The notes: generated by a model from the sequence alone, not told the origin. A stretch of DNA of 64,000 nt from Paenibacillus sp. SYP-B3998 (GCF_010820665.1 NZ_JAAIKC010000001.1:1426001-1490000); one strand, 5' to 3'; positions 24,597 through 33,356 are shown, counted from the stretch's first letter. Numbers and translations are program-made.

Positions 24597-25475
24597 TTGC
24601 AAATAATAGGAATCTTGCGAAAAAGTGTGTTAACAATAGTTATGAGCGCGTTTGCGGTGATGTTCATATTTCCACTCGTACTAACATTAACGAACTCACT
24701 TATGACAGAACAAGAGATAGGAATTAATTATGGTTTAATCGGAAAAATGAGTGAAGCAACGGCAGGGAATGCGAATCATTTTGTTAATCTAAAGCTGCTG
24801 CCGGATAAAGTGTCACTGGAGCAGTATGGCAAAGTATTGGTCAATAGCCCGAAATTTCTAAGCATGTTTTGGAATTCGGTATTCATGGTTGTGCCAATCA
24901 TCGTAGGTCAGTGCCTAGTAGCAGCGCTGGCTGCGTACGCGTTCTCCAAGCTGCACTTCCGCGGCAGGGAAGCCTTATTTCTTGTCTATGTCTTGACGAT
25001 GCTTATGCCGTTCCAAGTGACCTTAGTACCGAATTACATTATGGCCGATAAGCTTGGCCTGTTGAATAGTTCGAATGCGATTATTTTACCTGGAATTTTT
25101 GCAGCTTTCGGTGTGTTTATGCTCAGGCAGTTCATGCTGCATATTCCTTATGCCTATATCGAAGCAGCCAAAATGGATGGGGCTAGACATTTGCAAATTT
25201 TCTACAAGATTATTCTCCCTATGATCAAACCAGGACTAGCTGCACTCGTTATTCTATTATTCGTCGATTACTGGAACATGGTAGAACAGCCGATTATTTT
25301 TTTGGACGATCCCTTTAAGCAGCCGCTATCCGTTTATTTATCAAGAGTTAACCAAGGGGAGCAAGGGATTGCTTTCGCTGCATCAATGCTTTATATGACA
25401 CCTATGGTGCTGTTGTTTCTGTATGCAGAAACCTATTTCATTGAAGGCATTCAACTTTCTGGCATCAAGGGGTAA
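24597..25475 (+). CDS. Carbohydrate-type ABC transporter permease 2
   Basis: A MalG-like permease of 292 residues with six membrane helices and the EAA-loop YIEAAKMDGARHLQIFYKII. TTG 24597 follows a GGGGGAG site by about 5 nt. The long loop after the first helix (about 35-85, TEQEIGINYGLIGKMSEATA) is larger than in most MalG proteins. It pairs with permease 1. Substrate is unknown. Confidence 0.9.
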   Translation: MQIIGILRKSVLTIVMSAFAVMFIFPLVLTLTNSLMTEQEIGINYGLIGKMSEATAGNANHFVNLKLLPDKVSLEQYGKVLVNSPKFLSMFWNSVFMVVPIIVGQCLVAALAAYAFSKLHFRGREALFLVYVLTMLMPFQVTLVPNYIMADKLGLLNSSNAIILPGIFAAFGVFMLRQFMLHIPYAYIEAAKMDGARHLQIFYKIILPMIKPGLAALVILLFVDYWNMVEQPIIFLDDPFKQPLSVYLSRVNQGEQGIAFAASMLYMTPMVLLFLYAETYFIEGIQLSGIKG

Positions 25476-25500
25476 TTTTTACGGTTAGGAGGCAGAGAGC

Positions 25501-26667
25501 GTGGATTTGGGGCTAAAAGAGGAACCTAATGATCGTAGACGCAAACGAAATATTCAAATCGCTTTCAGTGTATTTATTGGAGTGTTAGTGCTGTTTACAC
25601 TATTCAGCAACACGTTGCAGTCACTGACATTACCGAAAGTGAAAACGGAAAAGCTAGTAATTGGAAGTCTCGTTCATACGCTAGAAGGAAGCGGTGTACT
25701 GCGGCCACTCGCGGAAGTTAAACTTTCAAATCCTGCGGGGTGGAAGATCAAAAAGATTCTCGTTAAAGAAGGCGAGATCGTCAAGAAGGGTCAAAAACTG
25801 ATCATTTATGATAGTCAAACTGCTGAAAGTGAACTGCAAGATGAAGTGGCTTCATTGGAGAAACAAAAAATTAATCTGCTTGGGATGCAAGATCGGTTCG
25901 TTCTATCAACAGCCGAAGGAGATGAGTCGAAGATTAGGAGTGCAAGTCGAGATATTGCAACGCTTAAACTAGATCTGGGCATGCAAGAACGAAAAATAAA
26001 TGAACGGAGAGAGCGTCTCGTAATTCAGAAGGAATTATCTGCCCCCTTCGATGGCAGGATTACGAAATTGAATGCTGTTGAGGGATTAGCGTCTATGGGA
26101 GAACCTGATGTTCTAATCTCGAATGACAGTCGTGGTTATAGGTTCGAGTTTTTGGCTGACTCGTTGATGCTGTCTAATTTCGGGATATCGATTGCTGCAA
26201 AGATAAAGGTTGAAACGAATGCTAGGTTAGATCAACCATCCAAAATCATCGAGGGTACAATCGCTGAACTGGTTGATGCAGAGCCGCGTTTGGAGAGTTT
26301 ATCTAATCAAGAGGCGAAGAAAACCGTAGCCATTGCCCAGAAACTTGTACGAGTAACTGTTGTAAGCTCAGAGCTAGAAGGAGGTGAGCAGGCATTTGTC
26401 AAACTCACGAACCGATCGCAGCAGGAGGGGAGGAGGGTTTCTAACGTGGCCATCCACCAAGATCGAGAAGGCAAGTATATCTATAAAATCGATGAGCAGA
26501 GAGGAGCATTAGGCAACGTATTTGTTGCACGAAAAGCTAGCATACAAGTGATTGAAACGAATGAGATAGAATCAATGATTCAAGTAGATAACGTCAATGA
26601 GGATGATTTAATTATTCTGGAAAGCAGTGAGCCATTACAGGATAGTAATCGAATTCGGTTGCAATAA
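25501..26667 (+). CDS. HlyD-like membrane-fusion/adaptor protein within an ABC importer operon
   Basis: 388 residues from GTG 25501, preceded by GGAGG. One N-terminal membrane helix (about 20-42) is followed by a biotinyl-lipoyl-like barrel half (GWKIKKILVKEGEIVKKGQK), a coiled coil (about 105-180), the second half (LSAPFDGRITKLNAVEG) and a beta-barrel region. This is the layout of HlyD/MacA adaptors, which normally serve exporters. Here it lies between the permease genes and the binding protein of an importer. Its role there is unknown; it may brace a transporter complex across the wall. Confidence 0.82.
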   Translation: MDLGLKEEPNDRRRKRNIQIAFSVFIGVLVLFTLFSNTLQSLTLPKVKTEKLVIGSLVHTLEGSGVLRPLAEVKLSNPAGWKIKKILVKEGEIVKKGQKLIIYDSQTAESELQDEVASLEKQKINLLGMQDRFVLSTAEGDESKIRSASRDIATLKLDLGMQERKINERRERLVIQKELSAPFDGRITKLNAVEGLASMGEPDVLISNDSRGYRFEFLADSLMLSNFGISIAAKIKVETNARLDQPSKIIEGTIAELVDAEPRLESLSNQEAKKTVAIAQKLVRVTVVSSELEGGEQAFVKLTNRSQQEGRRVSNVAIHQDREGKYIYKIDEQRGALGNVFVARKASIQVIETNEIESMIQVDNVNEDDLIILESSEPLQDSNRIRLQ

Positions 26668-26709
26668 CCATACATTAATATGAGGATGGAAGAGGAGAGA
26701 AAACATAGG

Positions 26710-28065
26710 ATGAAAAAGCAAATTTTGATTGTAGGTACTTGCATTTTGATGACGGTTACGACGGCCTGCGATGCTGTAGGCAGTAGGGAAGCAGCACTTA
26801 AGGAGACACCGAAATCCAAAGAGGGAAAGACGATTGTTACCTTATCGTTATTATCAATAGACGCGTTCTACGATGCGGCTGAGAAGAAATTCGAGGAGAA
26901 GTATCCGAACATTGACATTCAACTCAAAACATTTAAGCAGCCTGGGGAAAAATGGAATGAAGGTGATGACGAAAAATATGTAAATACGACGAATACTTCG
27001 CTGTTATCAGGAAAAGGCAATGATATTATCGAGATGAACAATATGCCAATTGCCAAATATGTAAATAAAAAATTACTCGTAAATATGAATGACTTGTTGG
27101 AACAAGACAAAACGGTGGATAAGAATAATTTATATACGAAAATTTTGGAGCCATTAAAATTGAATGGCGGCTTGTACGCGATGCCTGTATCCTATTTCCT
27201 GCGGGTATTCGTGGCAGATGAAGACATTCTTAATCAGACGAGTACAATTGTCGATGATACAAACTGGACTTGGAAGCAGTTCGAGGAAATATCGCAGAAG
27301 CTCATACAGAAGCCGGGAACGAAGGGCAAGGAACCTCGCTACGGCTTAGCGGATAACCCGCCAGAAACGATGCTTCAAGAAGTGGTGGTAGATAGTTCCA
27401 CAGCATTCGTAGATTTGCCGACTCAGAAAGCGAAGTTCGATTCTCCTGCATTCGTGGATACGATGAAACAAATAAAGAAAATGTATGATGATAAAGTTGC
27501 TACAGCGAAACCGGTTGAGATCGGAAACCAGTTGTTCTATTCCACAGTTTTGTTCAACCCAGTAGATTTTGTTGATATACCGTATTATTATTTTTCAAAT
27601 CCGAAGCTGATGCAGAAGCCGCATGCAGAAGGCAAAAGTGGTCAAATTACCATGTCAACCGGCTATCAACTTGGGTTGAATGCCAATTCTCCCGTTCAGA
27701 AGGAAGCTTGGCAATTCATTAGTTTCTTGTTATCAGAAGAAGCCCAATCGCTCAAACAATTTACAGGATTTTCAATGCTTAAATCAGTGAATGAAAAGAA
27801 GCTTAACGTTATTCAAGAACAATCTAATAATGGAACGTATATACTTCCTTCCGAGGAAGCAGTCAAAAAGAAAGTCAAAATACCAGATGAAGACTTTGTC
27901 TATATTAAACAACTCATCCAAAACGTAGATCGTATTGCGGGAAGAGACAATAAAGTGATGTCGATAATTGAAGAGGAATCCAAATTCTACTTTAGCGGTC
28001 AAAAGACCGCGGAAGAAGTGGCGAAGCTGATCCAGAACCGAGTGACAACTTACTTGAATGAATAA
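26710..28065 (+). CDS. ABC transporter extracellular solute-binding lipoprotein
   Basis: About 451 residues from ATG 26710, preceded by AGAGGAGAG. It has a signal peptide with lipobox VTTAC (cysteine about residue 19) and a family-1 solute-binding fold: EKKFEEKYPNIDIQLKTF, a central MPVSYFLRVFVADEDILNQ, and KEAWQFISFLLSEEAQ near the C-terminus. It is the substrate receptor for the two permeases upstream. The substrate is probably an oligosaccharide or other polyol, but no sugar-catabolic gene is nearby to name it. A strong terminator follows. Confidence 0.9.
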   Translation: MKKQILIVGTCILMTVTTACDAVGSREAALKETPKSKEGKTIVTLSLLSIDAFYDAAEKKFEEKYPNIDIQLKTFKQPGEKWNEGDDEKYVNTTNTSLLSGKGNDIIEMNNMPIAKYVNKKLLVNMNDLLEQDKTVDKNNLYTKILEPLKLNGGLYAMPVSYFLRVFVADEDILNQTSTIVDDTNWTWKQFEEISQKLIQKPGTKGKEPRYGLADNPPETMLQEVVVDSSTAFVDLPTQKAKFDSPAFVDTMKQIKKMYDDKVATAKPVEIGNQLFYSTVLFNPVDFVDIPYYYFSNPKLMQKPHAEGKSGQITMSTGYQLGLNANSPVQKEAWQFISFLLSEEAQSLKQFTGFSMLKSVNEKKLNVIQEQSNNGTYILPSEEAVKKKVKIPDEDFVYIKQLIQNVDRIAGRDNKVMSIIEEESKFYFSGQKTAEEVAKLIQNRVTTYLNE

Positions 28066-28082
28066 GTAATAGCAAAATAGTC

Positions 28083-28126
28083 CCACCCTTTGGCGGTTAT
28101 GCTGCGTAGCCTCGAAGGGTGGTTTT
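28083..28126 (+). terminator. Intrinsic terminator of the importer operon
   Basis: CCACCCTT at 28083-28090 pairs with AAGGGTGG at 28115-28122, followed by TTTTATT. Confidence 0.8.
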
Positions 28127-28207
28127 ATTCGAAATGAGCGTTAATGTGTGTTGTTGATTCATATTCGTTTTAATAATGAAAAGAAAATAGGAGGGGCGGT
28201 TACCAGC

Positions 28208-28870
28208 TTGAGAAAAGCACTTGTTGGTTCGATAATTTGCGTGCTCGTTTTGATAGGCATTGTTGCATACGGTTCAAGAGCTACTATTGATTTTCTTTCT
28301 TCTGGAAATTTCATCATTAATGGAAAATTCAACGAGAATCCGATCATTAACTATAACGGGAACGTATATGTTCCTATACGCTTTATAGCCGAAAACATGG
28401 CTGCGAACATTACATACGAGGCCGGCAAAACAATAAGTATTGAACAGACCAGTGTACGGTTTGATGAATTGGTTTCTGCGCCTGTTCCTTATGTAGCCTA
28501 TGTAAGAAATTTTAAAGACGGGAGAACGTGGCTGCAAGACATTCCATTGCTCCAAGGAAACTCTTGTTGGTCAAGTTGTTACCACGCGCCTAAACCTTTA
28601 TCAAAATTTTTAGCAGAGAACGAATATCCTCCAGTGATCGTAAAGCCTGGATCTACCCTAATTATTAAATATCCCCAAGGTATGGAGCCTAAACAGCTAG
28701 ACGTCTTAATGGGAGCAAGTTTAGTTGATAGGGAAGAAGATTATAAAGAAATAAAACTGGATAAAGGTCGGCTATTTTTACCGGAAAATCCAGGGGAATA
28801 TAATATTTTGATGAACGCCATCTGGGACCATGGAGATACTTCTTACATATTTGCGGTAACTATATTATAG
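28208..28870 (+). CDS. Membrane-anchored protein with copper-amine-oxidase-like N-domain
   Basis: 220 residues from TTG 28208 (AGGAGGGG upstream). One N-terminal helix anchors or exports it. Residues about 35-85 resemble the copper amine oxidase N-terminal (stalk) domain common in paenibacilli (INYNGNVYVPIRFIAENMAA). The remaining beta-rich part includes a CWSSC pair (about 118-122). It is probably an extracytoplasmic, wall-associated protein. No enzymatic function can be assigned. The start is supported only by the spacing. Confidence 0.65.
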   Translation: MRKALVGSIICVLVLIGIVAYGSRATIDFLSSGNFIINGKFNENPIINYNGNVYVPIRFIAENMAANITYEAGKTISIEQTSVRFDELVSAPVPYVAYVRNFKDGRTWLQDIPLLQGNSCWSSCYHAPKPLSKFLAENEYPPVIVKPGSTLIIKYPQGMEPKQLDVLMGASLVDREEDYKEIKLDKGRLFLPENPGEYNILMNAIWDHGDTSYIFAVTIL

Positions 28871-28952
28871 CTGGAACACAATTGTTAGCTCAAAAGTAGC
28901 CCTGCTGGTGTGAATATGAAAGTGTAACAAAGCGGGATTCATAAGGAAAGGA

Positions 28953-29396
28953 TTACTCTAATCTCACTTTCATATTTTGAAGTACCCGATACAGGGATTG
29001 CATTTCTTCCAAACCCATTGCGGAAATAAAATGTTCTTGAATTCCCTTGGCATATATCGGCCAAGCTCGTAACAACTCTCTTTTGCCTTCGCGGGTTAGT
29101 TTAGCGTAGGCACCGCGCCGATCCGCATCGCTCCGTTCTCGGACAAGCAATCCTTGTTTTTCGAGACGATCCACTAGACGAGTAAGCCCACTTCGACTTA
29201 ATACGACTTTGTTCCCCAATTCATGCATCCTTAATCGTTTATCAGGTGCTTCAAACAATGCAATCAACACATCGTAGGAAGTCAAGGGAACTTTCTTTTC
29301 AGAGGCTAAGTTCTGTTCGATTTTTTCAATTATAAGAGCATGTGTTTTGATAAATAATCGCCAAGTGGCTAGTTCGAGCTCTGTAAGCTTCTCCAT
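28953..29396 (-). CDS. MarR-family transcriptional regulator
   Basis: About 147 residues from ATG 29396 (an in-frame extension to 29429 exists). The winged helix covers about 45-110: LTSYDVLIALFEAP, LGNKVVLSRSGLTRLVDRLE, and the wing SDADRRGAYAKLTREG. It is divergent from a DMT transporter gene, with a perfect 18-bp inverted repeat between them. It probably represses the transporter gene and itself. The ligand is unknown. Confidence 0.9.
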   Translation of the reverse strand: MEKLTELELATWRLFIKTHALIIEKIEQNLASEKKVPLTSYDVLIALFEAPDKRLRMHELGNKVVLSRSGLTRLVDRLEKQGLLVRERSDADRRGAYAKLTREGKRELLRAWPIYAKGIQEHFISAMGLEEMQSLYRVLQNMKVRLE

Positions 29397-29470
29397 TGTA
29401 TCACCGCTAACTTCAGTCTTTACCAACAACTATATCTCAAAGTAATTGACTGTGCAATTATCTCGTGATA

Positions 29471-29512
29471 TTGTATAGTCAATTGTTGCGTAATCAACAA
29501 TTGACTATACAA
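29471..29512. promoter_or_regulatory. Perfect 18-bp inverted repeat between marR and DMT genes
   Basis: TTGTATAGTCAATTGTTG at 29471-29488 is perfectly repeated in inverse at 29495-29512 with a 6-nt spacer. A related half (TTGACTGTGCAATTATC) lies just upstream. It is the likely operator of the divergent MarR protein. Confidence 0.75.
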
Positions 29513-29540
29513 CAAGAATGGTGAAAGGAGAGAGGAGCAG

Positions 29541-30377
29541 TTGGGCATCATATACGGGCTAACAGCCGCCCTATGCTTTGGATTGTCTGATTTCATGGTT
29601 ACTCAAGCGACAAGAAAAATTCAAACCTTGCCTGCCTTGGTCTGGATTCAGTTGTTTGCTTCCATCATGATGGGTTCTTTTATTTGGATTCAGAGTCCTC
29701 AAATTAGTGGGAATGCATTTACATGGGGAGCAGTCATTGTCATCAGCCTCGTCAACTTTTTTGGCACTTTGTTCTTGTATCGGGCCTTTGAAAAAGGGAC
29801 GCTGTCTATCGTCTCGCCGATTGCATCCGGATTCGCCGTCGTAACTGCAGCCCTTGCCATTTTTTTTGGAGAAGTCCTTCCCACTTGGACATTAGTAGGC
29901 GTTTTTTTGTTGATAACAGGGGTAATTACGGTTTCCCGTACTGGAGGTAGGGGACATCAAACAACATTAGCAGGGATACCCGAAGCGATAAGTGCATCCG
30001 TTTGTATGGGTGCCTATTTCTGGGCGGTCGGTTATCTTACACCCTCTCTAGGTGCATTTCTTCCCGTTTTAATAACTAGAATCGTGCAGTTACTCTGCGC
30101 ATTAAGTTTTGTACGTATTCGGCGAATCCAACTTTCCAAACTTTCCTTTTCCACTGGAATGATTTTAATTTTGGCAGCTCTATTGGATTCAGGAGCACTT
30201 ATTTCCTTTAATCTTGGCCAATCTCTATCCTATACGACGAGTACAACGGCCCTCGCTTCATTGTACAGTTTGATTACCATTCTTCTGGCGTGGATTTTCT
30301 TTAAAGAACGACTATCAAAGGCACAGTGGACGGGAATTGCTATCGTACTTCTCGGGGTTATTGCGGTAAGCATGTAA
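29541..30377 (+). CDS. DMT-family (EamA) transporter
   Basis: 278 residues with ten predicted membrane helices in two EamA repeats (1-135 and 145-278). Each repeat has the typical end, for example FEKGTLSIVSPIASGFAVVT and TTALASLYSLITILLAWIFF. TTG 29541 is preceded by GAGAGGAG. Such carriers usually export metabolites or amino acids. The gene is divergent from marR and probably under its control. Confidence 0.88.
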   Translation: MGIIYGLTAALCFGLSDFMVTQATRKIQTLPALVWIQLFASIMMGSFIWIQSPQISGNAFTWGAVIVISLVNFFGTLFLYRAFEKGTLSIVSPIASGFAVVTAALAIFFGEVLPTWTLVGVFLLITGVITVSRTGGRGHQTTLAGIPEAISASVCMGAYFWAVGYLTPSLGAFLPVLITRIVQLLCALSFVRIRRIQLSKLSFSTGMILILAALLDSGALISFNLGQSLSYTTSTTALASLYSLITILLAWIFFKERLSKAQWTGIAIVLLGVIAVSM

Positions 30378-30524
30378 TCTGAAGCATGCATTCTAGGATC
30401 AACACGGTTAATATGACAGAATTATTCCTTTTTGGCGCACTTGGATCAGCGATGGGGAGTGTCGCGTGGAGTACGATGGTTGGATTGCTCATCTGGCAGC
30501 AACACGGTGACTAAAGGATCATGG

Positions 30525-30545
30525 CCCTGACTAGGCTAGTCAGGG
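30525..30545. repeat. Perfect 9-bp palindromic hairpin
   Basis: CCCTGACTA at 30525-30533 pairs with TAGTCAGGG at 30537-30545. It has no T-run. It may end the DMT transcript or act in the DUF2277 promoter region. Confidence 0.5.
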
Positions 30546-30598
30546 AAGGTCGGCATGTAGTAAAATTGATAAAATAACTCAATTCAAAGGAGAAAACA

Positions 30599-30877
30599 AT
30601 GTGCCGTAGTATTAAGACTTTATTCAACTTCGACCCTTTGGCAACTGATGATGAGATTCAAGCAGCCTCGCTTCAGTTCGTGCGAAAGCTCTCAGGATTC
30701 AACGAGCCTTCTAAGGCGAACGAGGAGGCGTTTCAACGTGCCGTTACAGAGGTTGCCGAGGTTGCACGTCATTTGTTGAACTCGTTGGTGACAAATGCAG
30801 AGCCTCGCAATCGCGAAGTTGAAATCGAACGTGCTCGTTCTAAGGCAGCGAAAAGATTCGGAACTGCTGTTGATTAA
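30599..30877 (+). CDS. DUF2277 family protein
   Basis: 92 residues, the full length of the family. It starts MCRSIKTLFNFDPLATDDEI, the conserved DUF2277 opening, and is mainly helical and cytoplasmic. ATG 30599 is preceded by AAAGGAG. The family is widespread and uncharacterised. It stands alone before a terminator. Confidence 0.88.
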   Translation: MCRSIKTLFNFDPLATDDEIQAASLQFVRKLSGFNEPSKANEEAFQRAVTEVAEVARHLLNSLVTNAEPRNREVEIERARSKAAKRFGTAVD

Positions 30878-30944
30878 TCCGATATAATTAGGCCTAAACA
30901 AGAACTAGAGCTTAGATATAAGGTTGGGTCACAAACATTAGCCG

Positions 30945-30970
30945 AAAAAGCCCATTCAAGGGCTTTTTTC
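30945..30970 (+). terminator. Intrinsic terminator of DUF2277 gene
   Basis: AAAAAGCCC at 30945-30953 pairs with GGGCTTTTT at 30960-30968, continuing into a T-run. Confidence 0.88.
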
Positions 30971-30990
30971 TATGACAAAATTGTGATTTT

Positions 30991-31020
30991 GCATAACTTT
31001 ATGTGAATTAGGTCATCATA
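30991..31020 (+). promoter_or_regulatory. Sigma-G-type promoter of tlp
   Basis: GCATA at 30991-30995 and CATCATA at 31014-31020 are 18 nt apart, matching the forespore sigma-G consensus (GHATR-18-CATWHTA). It lies 34 bp before the tlp start, as expected for a small acid-soluble spore protein. Confidence 0.75.
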
Positions 31021-31053
31021 AGAACTTAATCATGAAAGATAGGAGGGATTAAT

Positions 31054-31269
31054 TTGTCTAAACCAGATAATCGTGCGGATAACGCGGAGCACTTGCAATC
31101 ACATATCGACCACACGCAAGCTAATTTGCAGGAAGCAGAAGATTACCTAGATGAGCATGCAAGTGAGATTTCATCTGTTGAGAAGGAAAGAATTGAAGCA
31201 AAAAACGAAAATCGTAAAAATAGCATAGAAGCTTTCGTTGCAGAAAAAATCGATGAAGAGCAACATTAA
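31054..31269 (+). CDS. tlp: Small acid-soluble spore protein Tlp
   Basis: 71 residues matching the Tlp family: it starts MSKPDNRADNAEHLQSHI and has the C-terminal IEAKNENRKNSIEAF. It is highly charged and helical, and is made in the forespore. Start TTG 31054 follows AGGAGGG. The sigma-G-like promoter directly upstream supports the call. It has its own terminator. Despite the thioredoxin-like name, no CxxC motif is present, as in other members. Confidence 0.92.
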   Translation: MSKPDNRADNAEHLQSHIDHTQANLQEAEDYLDEHASEISSVEKERIEAKNENRKNSIEAFVAEKIDEEQH

Positions 31270-31301
31270 TCGCATTTCGATCTAAGCTTGAGGAAACATA
31301 C

Positions 31302-31334
31302 GGCTACTTCCGATTTAGGGAGTAGCTGTTTTTC
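31302..31334 (+). terminator. Intrinsic terminator of tlp
   Basis: GGCTACTTCC at 31302-31311 pairs with GGGAGTAGCT at about 31318-31327, with one mismatch. TGTTTTTC follows. Confidence 0.7.
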
Positions 31335-31371
31335 ATTTATTCAGGATAAAAGAGCCTATATCTGCTAAATC

Positions 31372-32085
31372 CTATGTGGCATCATGGAAAATGATACCTA
31401 GACTGTATCTTGTTCCAGATTTGACCGTGCTAACCCCATGCCGGAGCATGGACTTATAATAGCCGCGCGTTCCCAAAACAGGTCGGTGATTCGTTGGGAA
31501 AATAAGCCCCTCGCCTTGTTCTAGTGTGATGACGTGACCTCTGCTTTGCGCCCGCGGCCTCTGCTCCACCAATAGAAATTCCCCACCCGTGTAATCTTCT
31601 TCTTTCTGATTCAAGGCGAATACAACTTGGAACGGGAAGAATACCTTCCCATACAAATCCTGATGCAGACAGTTGTACCCTCCGACCTCGTATTTCAAAA
31701 TCAAAGGGGTTGAGCGTTTCTGGTTCTCATTGTGACATTGATCCAAAAAATCCGTAAGCGTACCCGGGTAAGTAGTATCTTGGTTCAATTGTTCAAGCCA
31801 ACGATTAGCTGTTCTTGCAAGCTCCAGATAAAACTGTTCGCGCAATTGTTGCAGCAAATGAGGGAGAGGAGCATCGTAATATTTATACTCTCCGATTCCA
31901 AACCGATATCTAGCCATGTCAACGGTGTTGCGGAAAAGACATTCGACCTCATAGGTGTCGATAATTTGATTGCACTGCTTTTTATTCAATAAAGAGGGGA
32001 TTTTCGCAAATCCATGCTTATCTAAAGACTTTTGCAACGAATCCCAATCTAGTCCAGAGATAAGATTGACGATAGGTTTAATCAT
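31372..32085 (-). CDS. 2-oxoglutarate/Fe(II) oxygenase
   Basis: About 237 residues. The Fe-binding HxD is HQD in NCLHQDLYGKVFFPFQVVFA (about 150), the distal His is probably that of SMLRHGVS (about 216), and the 2-oxoglutarate-binding Arg that of SGTRYSLGIIFH. It resembles proteins annotated as prolyl-4-hydroxylase-like or DNA-repair-like oxygenases. ATG 32085 is 9 nt after AAGGAG. That site lies inside the preceding small gene, whose stop is 1 bp before the start, so translation is coupled. Substrate is unknown. Confidence 0.8.
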   Translation of the reverse strand: MIKPIVNLISGLDWDSLQKSLDKHGFAKIPSLLNKKQCNQIIDTYEVECLFRNTVDMARYRFGIGEYKYYDAPLPHLLQQLREQFYLELARTANRWLEQLNQDTTYPGTLTDFLDQCHNENQKRSTPLILKYEVGGYNCLHQDLYGKVFFPFQVVFALNQKEEDYTGGEFLLVEQRPRAQSRGHVITLEQGEGLIFPTNHRPVLGTRGYYKSMLRHGVSTVKSGTRYSLGIIFHDAT

Positions 32086-32086
32086 G

Positions 32087-32236
32087 TTATAGGTCTCCTT
32101 GAAGGGGGATTCCAACGCGTTTGGGCTGCATTAATTTGTTTTCATATGCATACTTCCCCGGTAGCCGCTGTACATATTCCATGCCCCATTCGTAAACTAA
32201 GCCCAATAAATTAGTGCATCCTTTTTTGATTCTCAT
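32087..32236 (-). CDS. 49-residue protein coupled to the oxygenase
   Basis: ATG 32236 has GGAGGGAG 10 nt upstream, and the frame ends at 32087, one base before the oxygenase ATG. The peptide (MRIKKGCTNLLGLVYEWGME at its start) is basic with aromatic residues and has no signal peptide. The strong ribosome binding site and the exact stop/start junction argue for a real gene. It is too short for most gene finders. Function is unknown. Confidence 0.6.
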   Translation of the reverse strand: MRIKKGCTNLLGLVYEWGMEYVQRLPGKYAYENKLMQPKRVGIPLQGDL

Positions 32237-32530
32237 TTTGAAATGACTCCCTCCTTTTTTTGGTGTTACTAATTGATGCTAGCGTGTAGACGTACGGATG
32301 AGGATCAGAAAGGAACACGGCCATTTGTTCACCTATGTGAAGAGTATACCCCCAAAAGCGATCGATTGTACGCAATTCCGAATAAAACAGCAAGATCACG
32401 AAATGGAGATGATGCAAGTCTGTTCTATTAAAAACTTATCATTTGGACTGTGACAGTTGCCTAACACTTATGTATGTTTGACTTAATAGGATGTTGTGAT
32501 GTCAGATAATCATAAGGAGGCATGTTACCG

Positions 32531-32893
32531 ATGCAAAAGAAAAAAACGCTAATAAAGAAAAAAACAACATCTACTAAACAGATACAACGGCACGTTCATG
32601 AGTTTGAAGGTAGTACGAAACTGGCTGAAGAAGGCGCAGATCGACATAACCATCGCTTCGCAGGTGTTACAGGTCAAGCGATTCGGTTAGGAAAAAGCCA
32701 TGTACATGAAATTGATCTCACGAATACGGATTTCTTGAACCATTTTCATAATCTGAAAAAAATTAGAACGGGACCGGCTATTCAAGTTGGAAAGGGCAAA
32801 CACGTCCACTTTGTTACAGGCCAAACAACTTTAAATGATGGTCATGTACACCAATTTAATTTCGCAACTTTGGTTCAAGCACCTCTTGTTTAA
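32531..32893 (+). CDS. YmaF-family histidine-rich protein
   Basis: About 120 residues with a Lys-rich start, then repeated His motifs: HVHEFEG, DRHNHRFAGVTG, SHVHEI, HFHN, KHVHFVTG and GHVHQF. This is the YmaF family pattern and suggests metal binding. ATG 32531 lies 11 nt after AAGGAGG; ATG 32522 is too close. YmaF is an uncharacterised protein of endospore formers. Confidence 0.85.
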   Translation: MQKKKTLIKKKTTSTKQIQRHVHEFEGSTKLAEEGADRHNHRFAGVTGQAIRLGKSHVHEIDLTNTDFLNHFHNLKKIRTGPAIQVGKGKHVHFVTGQTTLNDGHVHQFNFATLVQAPLV

Positions 32894-32913
32894 TGAACAT
32901 ATTTTGTATAAGA

Positions 32914-32945
32914 ATAAAACGCGAACCTTAAAGTTTGCGTTTTAT
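32914..32945 (+). terminator. Intrinsic terminator of ymaF-like gene
   Basis: ATAAAACGC at 32914-32922 pairs with GCGTTTTAT at 32937-32945, extended by an inner AAC/GTT pair. Confidence 0.75.
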
Positions 32946-33075
32946 TTATGTTATCCTTGTGATTCCATCAATGAATCATTTATTTGTAAGGGATAATCAA
33001 GTAAAATAATGTATGACATGCCAATTAAATGCCTGATACTTTTCAGATGTATTTGATTAAGGGGAGTGCTTTATC

Positions 33076-33258
33076 ATGCAAGAAGAATGGGAATATGACG
33101 ACCAAACAGAGCTATTTAATGCGGCTAAAAAAACCCGTAGGATCGTGCTGCTCTATATGTTGATACTATTCTGTTGCTTGCTCATCCTGTTAGGCGGTCT
33201 ATGGTACTTAATAAGCGATTTTTTTTCAAGCGCATGTGGTGCTGCAGATTGTGATTAA
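33076..33258 (+). CDS. Small single-helix membrane protein
   Basis: 60 residues: a charged N-terminus (1-22), one long membrane helix (about 24-50) and a short tail with CGAADC. ATG 33076 has AAGGGGAG about 8-10 nt upstream. I do not recognise the family. Length and topology fit a small envelope or spore-membrane protein. Confidence 0.55.
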   Translation: MQEEWEYDDQTELFNAAKKTRRIVLLYMLILFCCLLILLGGLWYLISDFFSSACGAADCD

Positions 33259-33356
33259 ATACTAGTTTACTCTCCTTGTTTTATTACTAACGGGCAATAA
33301 TTAATCTTATCCATCGCCTTTCTACACAATAGGGTCTGGTTAATCGGAGGATGAAT

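Noticed and set aside
30413-30514. 33-codon open frame with a hydrophobic peptide after the DMT gene
   Set aside because: It has no ribosome binding site and no recognisable family; it may be a remnant but cannot be supported as a gene.
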